Positions 47,257 to 56,530 of a DNA stretch of 64,000 nt are shown here, in pieces (positions within the stretch are counted from its first letter, which is position 1; each line of letters begins with the position of its first letter). The stretch is from Mercenaria mercenaria. Its lineage: Eukaryota; Mollusca; Bivalvia; Venerida; Veneridae. The notes under the pieces are model-generated. The model searched no databases and had not been told where the DNA came from. It worked only from the letters and a program-made list of their open reading frames with translations. Location: the NCBI RefSeq assembly GCF_021730395.1, contig NC_069362.1, forward strand, positions 83,902,001-83,966,000, read 5' to 3'. The position numbers and the translations under genes were made by a program.

Positions 47257-49990
47257 TTGAAATGGAGCGTATCGTGCAAGCTTCGTATCAGGTGTGTGAC
47301 GTTACCAGTTTCACCGCATTATTGGGTGATGTGGCGTCGATAATTTTCGAATTTATTCAGAGTAAAGTATGTATTATTTTATAAGTAAAAATGAATATGC
47401 AACAAAAAGACGATTAACTTTGCATGCAGAAATATGCACTCTTTTTGTCGCGTCACTGACAGTACTATGACGCGCAAAATATCCTCTGCATAACTCGTGC
47501 ATATTTCTCGATTTAAATCTGAAGATCTACTAATGCACAGTTGCAAAACAGCAACCGATGTCAGGATGAGAGTATAGTCTATCCTTTGAACCGTATAATG
47601 TTGTCCGCAACAGTTTTATCCCGCAGATGGCACTACTTGCAGCACAAGGTTGCACTCATTTTTAACGGTCACGACTCAATGTTATCATGGTTATATTTTT
47701 AACACAACTAATCATTTAACAATCAATCCAATTTTCATTACAATCTATCAAAATGTGGCAGAGATATTTGAAAAAATCAGGTCAGGAACTAGGAAAATTG
47801 TTGAGTGTATTATTACCAATAATGTTCTTTGACTTCTATATTTAACAAATACCGATTTTGTCAGAAAGTAAAAGGCTGTTGTCAGGCCTATTATGGCATA
47901 TGCAAATTTTATCTGGCAAAGGCATTGAAAATGATGAAGTTTTCAACATGTAGTAGTAAACAACAAATGGGTGGAGAGACGGAGGGCGTATAGAAAGTCG
48001 AACAAAAAAAATACTGTAAGACCTTTTCATTTCGCGACAGGAGATAACTTACATCTATTTAATATAACAACAATAAACAGACAGTGGGGGAGCTTTCTTC
48101 CTTGGTATTATAGTAAGAGGAATGAAACTCATGTCATACTCATGGCATGTTGGTTTGGAGGAGGACATGTATGAAGTTTAAATCAGTTGTAATGTGTCTG
48201 TATTGAAAAACCGTGAACATGGTTCTGTTATGTTTAGTCCTAAAAGTAGAAATGTAATCAAACTTTAAGTGAAATATATAACATTACCAATGAATTGTGA
48301 AGAAAAAGACCTGTGTGAAGTTTTATTCAGTTCCAGTATGACGTATGAGATATTATCGTACAATTGTAAATATATTGGTCAAATGTGATAAGGATACCGC
48401 TGTCAAAACTGTGAAGTTACTTCAGTTTCACGGAATTTAAGCTTGTAGGACCTGTGTTCAATAAGAAAAACTGCCGTTAAATGGACTGATATAATAATTT
48501 CACTAATGTACCAAATCTTAAATAGTTACCTTGCATTATATTTGTCTTGCTGTTATTTATTTAAGTAGGGGTGTACATCCTGGCTCACTTTGAACAGCGA
48601 CATCTCAACAACATCAACTTTGTTTTCGGTAATTTTCTAATTAATTATTTCTTTTCATCAATAAAACATACTGAACAAATTCTCTCATTAAAAACAGTGT
48701 ATCGTTGAAGAATATCAATATCTTTCAACGAAAATAATACGTTAAACTGAAGCATATATATTTTAGACTCTTTTGCCATTTATTTCTCTAGAAATCATTA
48801 AACAGTCTAGCCTATTTATAGGTGTCTTATGTCTTCTTATTAAAGTTATATCTTTCAAGATAGGGCAACTAAATTCATTTCCGTCGGCGTGTTCCCAAGT
48901 TCTTGCATCTAGATGGTTTTGCTACATTATTTTAATGTCAGATCATGAATGATAGCTCTAGACAATAGTTGTTATTTAGTTGTTTATTTCATTTCAATTT
49001 TAAGGAGAAGTCACTTAAATAGTTATGATACCATATATTGACGGCATTGAGGTGATTTTGTATGGTCATTCTATTTGCAGTTATTGGTGATTTAAATTCA
49101 AGACATCAAAACGTCGACTGGACCGCTAGCGCGTTAAATATCCCCTAAATCGTGTAATGTCGGTATAATAGATTGGATTTCGTATCACAAGAAAGTCTAT
49201 TCAATGTCACTATGTACGTACTTTCTAGTGATATGAAATCTAATTTACGTATTTGTTTACACTCGTACGGTGATTTATGTTTATTCTTTCAGGACAATTA
49301 AATTTATATATTACAGTTGTATTTGCCCTTTAATATATGGCAGCGGTTAATTTTCATTTCAAAGCGCAATTACTAAAATCTGAAAAGTAGATCCCTCGGA
49401 AGCACCGAAAACAAGGCAAACAGTGAAAATTGCAGACTCGGTTTGATTGAGTCGGTTCATGAGCAGTAATGGAAAATGCAACACTGCCCACGCCCCCTAG
49501 CACCGGCTTAAGCAGTATTCAATCTTCAAATCTAAATGAGTTGAAATCAATGATCCCGAAGGACCAGAAAATATAACAACACTGAGATGAAGTCGGGGCG
49601 ACTTTTTACGGCCGCCACACAGCACTTAACACTCGCTGTTGTGAAGTAAATAAAACTAAGACTTACCTGTTCAAAATATTCATGTTAATCTTTGTGAGGA
49701 TTTGTAAAGGATGCTTTCAAAAACAAATAAATGGGTTTTCAATAAATAAGTATACTTAGGACAAATATGGTTTATAACAAGTCATAATGTGTTATTGTTT
49801 AATAAATAATGTTTTTAAGGTCTGCTAGATAAGGAATGGTAAGCAATGCAAAGATTTTCGTGATACTTACCTACTTTTAGTCTTTAGGAAATGCGACAAG
49901 ATTAGTACATGTATCTCTCATTTTTATAGATGGGACGTTGTTAATGTTATTTTTCAACAGAGAAGATCATATTAAAACAATCAGGCAGTG
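47257..49990. other. Intergenic, no gene recognised
   Basis: It contains one copy of the short dispersed repeat at about 49395-49505 (GCAGACTCGGTTTGATTGAG). Short ORFs show no domain. Confidence 0.5.
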
Positions 49991-50665
49991 TCAGGAACCT
50001 CGGTGCTTTCCTGGATTCGAAAAATGCGATTTGGTGACAGGAGCTTTCAGACAGCAGCTGCGAGATTATGGAATGCCCTCCCATCTGACATAAGTGAGTG
50101 CAAGACCTTGCAAAGTTAAAGACGCATTATTTCATACAATTCTTTGGGAACTAATCTCACTGATTACGTGATTAATAATGTAGGTACTTTGCCGACCAAT
50201 CAATTACTTTAATTAAGAACTCTAGTGTGACAGAATAATGTTAGCGGTGTTTTTTTTCTGTGGGATGTATAATGGATGTTTTCCGGACCATTTAGGTGGG
50301 GATTAACCCAATCATCCGGGACGGTTTAATATGCTGTGATGCATTTCGCAGACATCATACCGATTAATTCTGTCTGTTCAAAATGTATGATATCTTCTGT
50401 TCTATTCTGCTCTAACCTGTGTCTTTAATAGGTCCGTTAGTGTTTTACGATATTGTATTTTTGTTTCAGGTTTTGATCTGTCTACCTTCAATTTAAAATG
50501 CTTGGTATCTTATTACCGTAATATAATTTTAAGTTCTTCTATAATAGTTCAATTACCATTTTTTATTGAACATGTTATAAATGTTTTTATGTAAAGCACT
50601 TTTGAACGTATTTTTATATGAAAAGAGTGCTATATAAATGTGGTATATAATGATAATAATAATAT
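49990..50665 (+). mobile_element. LINE 3' end (CR1/L2-like), truncated
   Basis: Plus-strand frame MRFGDRSFQTAAARLWNALP followed by SDISECKTL (50020-50110) is the usual extreme C-terminus of a CR1/L2-type LINE protein. The 3' untranslated region ends AAAGCACTTTTGAACG...GAGTGCTATATAAATG and a tail of TGATAATAATAATA at about 50649-50665. The copy is 5'-truncated. Confidence 0.8.
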
Positions 50666-51130
50666 AATATATATTGATGTAATGGTGCCGTATTTAAAGG
50701 TGCTAATTTACCTCCGATACAAGTAACGATAAAAAAGATCAAAAGATGTCTGAAATATGCAAACGCTAAACATTGTAATCATCTTAAAAGACAATGTGTT
50801 TTAAAGATTTTAATATCATTAAAAATGAATAACAGGGACCCCTGTCACCAAATGACCTTGACTCACTTGTCCCTCGCCAATCTGGGTTTGGACTTCGCTT
50901 GAGGCGTAGAAATCTTCATGGCAGAAAGCCATCAAATTGCCTTACGGAAGGTCGGTGGTTCTACCCAGTGTCCGCCCATGCCTGAAATAATGCCAAGAGG
51001 GGCACCTGGGGACTTCCTTCGGCACAAAATAAAACTGGATATGTCGCCAAATTACCTAGATTGTGTGAGTCTAAGCTAAACAAAATGTAACCAGTGAATA
51101 CCTACTGTTTATCATATATTTTCAAACATT
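50666..51130. other. Intergenic, nothing recognised
   Basis: Spacer between the LINE 3' end and the poly(A) signal of the second GT31 gene. Confidence 0.4.
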
Positions 51131-51136
51131 TTTATT
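51131..51136 (-). terminator. Poly(A) signal AATAAA for the GT31 paralogue
   Basis: The plus strand reads TTTATT, giving AATAAA on the minus strand, about 130 bp past the stop codon. Confidence 0.5.
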
Positions 51137-51266
51137 TATCAAACAGCTTTTTTAAGCAAACGTTTCTGTAATAATAAAAAAACACGTACATACACACAAT
51201 TTGGTGTAACATATCCCTGTAACCATGAACCCAATGTCCATCCTTCATTTCATAAATTTCTACATA

Positions 51267-52271
51267 CTACTTGTTATGAAGATCTTGAATAATTTTCCAT
51301 GCAATGTCCCAGTTCTTTCTCAAACTTCTATATTTTGCCAACAGGAACATTGAATTGTCTATGTCTTTTCTCAAATGTTCGGACTGCATTAGATTGTATC
51401 CGTGATCTTCTGTCATGTCCGTGTGATTTACTTCCGCTTTAGCTGCAAGCATTCCAGTGACATAGACATTATCAACCCAGAAATGTAATACAGATTTTGT
51501 TGCACCAAGAAGCTTTGACAAGACGTCATTGGATATAATGAAAGAAAAGTCTTCGCAATGTGGTGGATATTTTTCAAAGGGATATTCGTTCATTGTGACG
51601 AATGATTTGTCTCCTGGTGTTCTTACTGGACCATTGTCAAAGAATGTTGAGCAATATAAAAAGTTGTCAGTTTTGATTCGCTGTTGTTTCTGAAGAAAGT
51701 CAATCAGGTGGAATGGATCTACCATCGTATCGTCGTTGGTGCTAAGTATGAAGTGTGCGTTATCACAAAATGTCTTTGCCCATGACAAGCCCATGATACT
51801 TTTATACGTTTGATTTTTTATGTGTTCAGTGAAACTTCCCTGTATGATGTCCCCGAATTCGGTATTCTCCCTCTTGAGCTCTTTCTCCAAGTTAGAGTTC
51901 ATACTTGTAATCTGAGGTTTGCCCATAATAAATATTGTAACAATATTTGCACCATTGTGACTTTTCACAGACGACCACGTGTTTCTAATAGCTTTTCGTT
52001 CCAGATACCTTTCAGGTTTGCTTTTTACTAATGCTAGAACAAAAACATCTTTTTTACAAATATTTTCATTGTTAATAACGTATGAATATCTCTGGTGGTT
52101 AATCAGTGGATTTTGCAGGTCAGAAAGACTTCCTTGCCAAAATGTTTCTATAAATTCTTTGTCGTTATAGTCCTCGGCTTCATATTTAACTTCATTCGAT
52201 TCTTCAATGTAAACAAGCGATACTGCCATTGTCTTTGTTGCTAACAGAAGGAATATAAGGTTGCTGTACAT
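51267..52271 (-). CDS. GT31-family glycosyltransferase-like protein with altered catalytic motifs (possible pseudoenzyme)
   Basis: The protein has 334 residues and is a paralogue of the 403-residue GT31 protein at 27324-28535: same motif order, same C-terminus type (SMFLLAKYRSLRKNWDIAW). Residues 1-20 (MYSNLIFLLLATKTMAVSLV) act like a signal peptide or short anchor; the long stem of the paralogue is missing. Changes at usual GT31 positions: RNTWS for R-TWG (95-100), NDD for DDD (179-181), YPPHCEDF for YPPYCEGF (235-242) and WVDNVYVTG for W-DDVY-TG (265-273). Loss of the first D of the metal motif and of an acid in the DDV motif may abolish transfer activity, leaving a binding role, or may mark a changed mechanism. 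The frame is whole, with promoter, UTR intron and poly(A) signal, so it is not an obvious pseudogene. Acceptor and role are unknown. Confidence 0.9.
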   Translation of the reverse strand: MYSNLIFLLLATKTMAVSLVYIEESNEVKYEAEDYNDKEFIETFWQGSLSDLQNPLINHQRYSYVINNENICKKDVFVLALVKSKPERYLERKAIRNTWSSVKSHNGANIVTIFIMGKPQITSMNSNLEKELKRENTEFGDIIQGSFTEHIKNQTYKSIMGLSWAKTFCDNAHFILSTNDDTMVDPFHLIDFLQKQQRIKTDNFLYCSTFFDNGPVRTPGDKSFVTMNEYPFEKYPPHCEDFSFIISNDVLSKLLGATKSVLHFWVDNVYVTGMLAAKAEVNHTDMTEDHGYNLMQSEHLRKDIDNSMFLLAKYRSLRKNWDIAWKIIQDLHNK

Positions 52272-52284
52272 CTTGTCTTCTAGC

Positions 52285-52471
52285 CTGTAAAGCAGAATTT
52301 AACAAATGTATTTTCTTAAAACTAAACATACTAAACAATGAAAAAAACTTACAATACAATATCATTTACGCGCAGTTTTCATTTATCCATGTACAAACAG
52401 AATGGCAACTGGATTTATGATATGCCTACAATGTTTTTGAAATAGTTACAGAAAATAAGCAAATTCCATAC
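52285..52471 (-). other. 5'-UTR intron of the GT31 paralogue, 187 bp
   Basis: On the minus strand the donor is TTTCAGCAG|GTATGG (52471) and the acceptor TTCTGCTTTACAG (52285); exon 2 starts GCTAGAAGACAAG just before the ATG. Confidence 0.75.
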
Positions 52472-52585
52472 CTGCTGAAAAAAATGTCGCTTCTAAAATG
52501 AGATTTATATTCTGCCTAATTTCAAGCGTTACAAAGTATTTTCCGAAGTTGTGTGAATAGTGCTTAGTGTTCGTGAAACTAATGA
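52472..52585 (-). other. 5'-UTR exon 1 of the GT31 paralogue
   Basis: The non-coding exon runs from a start about 30 bp below the TATA box to the donor at 52471. The exact transcription start is inferred. Confidence 0.55.
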
Positions 52586-52609
52586 TTGCTGGGCTATGAC
52601 CGAGAGCGG

Positions 52610-52616
52610 TTTTATA
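52610..52616 (-). promoter_or_regulatory. TATA box (TATAAAA) of the GT31 paralogue
   Basis: The minus strand reads GGGGGTATAAAACCGC, a strong TATA box about 140 bp upstream of a good splice donor and 340 bp upstream of the ATG. Confidence 0.7.
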
Positions 52617-52619
52617 CCC

Positions 52620-53343
52620 CCGGCAAGTAAACTCCTTAAATAATTGATATGTTTATACACTTTAGCAGTGATGAAAACCACAAACAGAGTATTTTTCACA
52701 ATCCGATGACGTAAACAAAGCTCTTATCCGGGTGTATTCATTAAAAAGTAAATACTGAATTACAGACTTTCGAAAACCTATTGAAAATAGACACGCAATC
52801 TGATACTTTAATCGGTCGGTTATAGCTAGTATTAAATCTTATTACTGTTTCCTCCTCGAAAATAAAGTGCCGAACGTACCAAAAGAAGAAAGAAAGAAAA
52901 CCTGGAGCAAAAATGTTATTTTCATGTAGACTATTTTCAATAAAAGAGATCATTGAACTAACTTGGGTGTCTCCAGCATTAAATACAAGTATGATGCCAT
53001 ATAAAAGTAACAACATTGCTTAAATATTCCAAAAAATCGCGCCATTTGTTTATAACAAACTACAACCATGTAAATACGCTTTTAGCACCGGGCGTACCCG
53101 AAATATTATCGATAAGTACCAATAACCAAATCGGAGAATTTTCTTTGTTATACTCAATAAAAAAAAAACATTTTTTTTTTCGAATTTTCGGGCACCTGGC
53201 ATTTATCAAGACTGGAATTTAGTTCTTTTCACTATTATGTTACATCCATTTTAATGTATACTGTTACAATATATATGAGTATCATCGAACGATGTTGCAT
53301 TTGTTCCCGAACTAACACTCGTGCATTATACATATTTATTATA
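52620..53343. other. Intergenic, nothing recognised
   Basis: Upstream flank of the GT31 paralogue; no repeats or genes recognised. Confidence 0.4.
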
Positions 53344-53787
53344 TACCTATATAAATTCTGTAAAAAATCGGCTTGTATTTCACAATTACATATGAACACA
53401 GACAAAAATTCCGGATTGTACCTTTTAAATTCCGTATTGTACCTTCCGTATTGTATGCTGCCGGACTATTTTCATTAATATGCATGATCCGACACATTTC
53501 TATAAATAGCGTACATAAAAACTTCACTAAGTTCCATTTAATATCGATAAACATTGAAGATTTCGTTCAAGAACAAAACAAGAATCAAAATGGTAAAGGT
53601 ATATAATAAAAGGGTCATTATAACAGTAGCTAGATCTGGGACTTTGTATTCGGCTCTCGTGGATTTTTCAAGGTCGGATCACACTCGGCGCTTGCGCGCC
53701 TCGTGAGATCCGATCTGGTAAAATCCACTCGAGCCGAATACTGCATCCCAGATCAAGCTACTGTTATAATAACCCTATTTTATTATA
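53344..53787 (+). repeat. Promoter-like module X, copy 1 (with hairpin)
   Basis: This block of about 440 bp is repeated directly at 56093-56530. It contains TGTACCTTCCGTATTGTATG, a TTTCATTAATATGCATGA word, a TATA-like TCTATAAATAG (about 53501), AGATTTCGTTC and, at 53611-53775, a long hairpin with CACTCGGCG...GCGCCTCGTG at its tip. The copies are clearly diverged. No gene start follows directly. Confidence 0.75.
53611..53775. repeat. Hairpin MITE-like block, copy 1
   Basis: AGGGTCATTATAACAGTAGC is mirrored by GCTACTGTTATAATAACCCT; inner TTCGGCTC and GGATTTT words pair with GAGCCGAA and AAAATCC. Its partner lies at 56356-56520. Confidence 0.88.
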
Positions 53788-56094
53788 TACGAGGAGCGTT
53801 CAGTAAATAATGATACTCCATGTATAGTTCCGTAACCGATAGTTATTTTCAAATGCGGTTTTCAGGACTTATAAAGCAATTTATTGGAAACAAAATGCCA
53901 TAAGAATGATAAAAATCGGTAGATTCAAAGTAAAAATATAATCATTTGAGTGAGGTGTACACAGGTATACTGGGCCATTTTATGTCCAAAATATTAAAAT
54001 TGTAATATGCAATTCCTTTATTTTACTATTCAACAACTAGAACGGTAGTTCAATTTTCAGTTTAAACAGTTAAATCAAATCATCATCTTTACATAAACAT
54101 TTGAAAACTAAAATAAAAAAGAAGGATAACAGTATTAAATGAAGTGTGTATATTTTTACTCGAAAAATGAAATGTTGAGTACAATATGCCTCTGCAATTT
54201 TGTCAGATGTGCTGTTCATCGTTGAAAGAATTCTTGTATTTTAAGTTGATACTAATTTCTTAATTCTCGATTGCGAAACAAGTTCTTACAACTTAGATTA
54301 ATTGCTCTCGAGACTCATTCCAGATGGAATCAACCTCGAGTTTAGATGTTTTAGTTGTGTTGTAAAATGAAAAACGCAATAAGTGGTTAAAACAAACTCA
54401 GACTCATCACAAATTGCTGTACCTCGTAGAAAAACAAGAGCTGTCTGATGACAGCGCGCTCGACTATTCGAAGAATTGATTGAAGAATGGGGTCAAAATA
54501 TTTCCACGGATATTCAGACAAAAGGAATAAATATATTAGACAAACAATGTTCCTGTATTACTTTGATTTCGATAAGTCTTGCACTAAATGGCAATATATG
54601 AGCCAATTTCAAAGTCCAAAAAGGGCCATAATTCAGTCAAAATAGTTATGTACTCTTGCCTACAGATGGAAATCATAATGATAAACAAGTGTTCAAAGTT
54701 TAAAAGCCATATGTCAAATAGTTTTGACAAAACATGGACTTGTATGAAAACAGAACCAATTTCAAAATCCAAAAAGGACCATAATTCAGCCAAAATAGAT
54801 GACAGAGTTATGTTCTCTTTCCTACAGATAGAGACTATTATACTAAACAAGTGATAAAAGTTTCAAGGCCATATGTCAAACACTTTACAAAACATATGAA
54901 CTGGTACGAAAAACTTAACAAAGATTTCTAAGTCAAAATGGGCCATAATTCAGCCAAAATCCTTGATGGAGTTATGTACTCTTGCCTATAACTGGACATG
55001 GTGATGGTAAACAGGTGTTGAAAGTTTCAAAGCTTTATCTCAAAAGACTTTGTCAAAATATGAACTGGTACGAAATATTAACCCAGATTTCTAAGTCAAA
55101 AAGGGCCATAATTCAGCAAAAATCCTTGATGGAGTTATGTGCTCTTGCCTATAACTGGACATGGTGATGGTAAACAAGTACTGAAAGTTTCAAAGCTTTA
55201 TCTCAAAAGACTTTGTCAAAATATGAACTGGTACGAAAAACTTAACCATGATTTCTAAGACAAAAGGGGCCATAATTCAGCCAAAATCCTTGATGGAGTT
55301 ATGTACTCTTGCCTATAACTGGACATGGTGATGGTAAACAGGTGTTGAAAGTTTCAAAGCTTTATCTCAAAAGACTGTCAAAATATGAACTGGTACGAAA
55401 TATTAACCCAGATTTCTAAGTCAAAAAGGGCCATAATTCAGCAAAAATCCTTGATGGAGTTATGTGCTCTTGCCTAGAACTGGACATGGTGATGGTAAAC
55501 AAATATTGAAAGTTTCAAAGCTTTATCTCAAAAGACTTTGTCAAAATATGAACTGGTACGAAAAACTTAACCATGATTTCTAAGTCAAAAGGAGCCATAA
55601 TTCAGCCAAAATCCTTGACTGAGTTATGTGCTCTTGCCTATAACTGGCCATGATGATGGTAAACAAGTGTTGAAAGTTTCAAAGCTTTATCTCAAAAGAC
55701 TTTGTCAAAATGTGGACTGGTACGAAAAACTTAACCCAAGGTGTGACGTCGACGCCGACGCCGACGCCGTGGTGAGTAGGATAGCTCTACTTATTCTTCG
55801 AATAGTCGAGCTAATGACAGAATTTTGTGATTTTTCAAGTTATTCTATTATTCTGAGACACTGGATGCACAGGACAAACCTAAGTTATATTTATTTTTGC
55901 TATGGTCCAGTATACCTGAGTACACCTCACTCAAATGATTATATTTTTACTTTGAATCTACCGAATTTCATCATTCATATGGCATTTTGTTTCCAATACA
56001 TTGCTCTATAATGTGCTGAAAACCGCATTCAAAAATAACCACCTGTTACGGTACTACACACGGAGTATCATTATTTATTGAACGTCTCATCGTA
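53788..56094. mobile_element. Mariner-like inverted-repeat element, 2.3 kb, carrying a nested array element
   Basis: TACGAGGAGCGTTCAGTAAA (53788) is mirrored by TTTATTGAACGTCTCATCGTA (20 of its bases to 56094). The long inverted arms run to about 53979 and from about 55901, pairing ACTTTGAATCTACCGA-like and GAGTGAGGTGTACAC-like words. A TA dinucleotide at both tips and the CGAGG...GTTCA-TAAAT tip style recall Tc1/mariner elements. No transposase is seen. The interior is partly taken by the array element at 54434-55813. Confidence 0.75.
54434..55813. mobile_element. Non-autonomous array element with GCTCGACTATTCGAAGAAT inverted ends
   Basis: It starts ACAAGAGCTGTC. GCTCGACTATTCGAAGAAT (54458-54476) is exactly inverse to ATTCTTCGAATAGTCGAGC (55793-55811). 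Monomers of about 163 bp are marked by CCTTGATGGAG or a close variant at 54961, 55124, 55288, 55449 and 55613. Two monomer types alternate (TACGAAATATTAACCCAG and TACGAAAAACTTAACCATG), giving a two-unit period of about 325 bp. The right arm has GACGCCGACGCCGACGCCG, a hairpin and a GAGCTAA end. It belongs to the same family as 2156-3440, 741-1275 and 6762-7036. Confidence 0.85.
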
Positions 56095-56530
56095 CCTATT
56101 TAAATTCTGTCAAAAATACAGCTTGCATTTCACAATGTAATACGAACAGGCTGAAAAAAATCCTTATTGTACCTTCCAAAAATCCCGTATTGTACTTCCG
56201 ATTTGTATGTTGTCGGACTACTTTCATTGAATATGCATGAGCTGACACAGTTATATAAACAGCGCAAACAAAAACATCACTCAAACAGCAACAAACATTT
56301 AAGATTTCGTTCGATAACAAATAAACAAACAAAAAGGTGGAGGTATATAATAAATGGGTCATTACAACAGTAGCTCGATCTGGGATTTTGTATTCGGCTC
56401 TAGTGGATTTTGCAAGGACGTATCACACTCGGCGCGTGCGCGCCTCGTGATATCAGATCTGGCAAAATCCACTCGAGCCGACTACAGCATCCTAGATCGA
56501 GTTACTGTTGTAAAAACCCTATTATATAAG
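56093..56530 (+). repeat. Promoter-like module X, copy 2 (with hairpin)
   Basis: Direct, diverged repeat of 53344-53787. It includes TACCTTCC, TTTCATTGAATATGCATGAG, a TATA-like TTATATAAACAG (about 56250), AAGATTTCGTTCGATAAC and the hairpin at 56356-56520. Confidence 0.75.
56356..56520. repeat. Hairpin MITE-like block, copy 2
   Basis: GGGTCATTACAACAGTAGCT is mirrored by AGTTACTGTTGTAAAAACCC, and TTCGGCTCTAGTGGATTTTG by CAAAATCCACTCGAGCCG; the tip CACTCGGCGCGTGCGCGCC is self-pairing. Confidence 0.85.

Noticed and set aside
51810-52170. Plus-strand ORFs of 73 and 63 codons
   Set aside because: They overlap the GT31 coding exon on the other strand.
54584-54854. Paired 88-codon ORFs on opposite strands
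   Set aside because: Tandem monomers of the array element; no independent coding sign.
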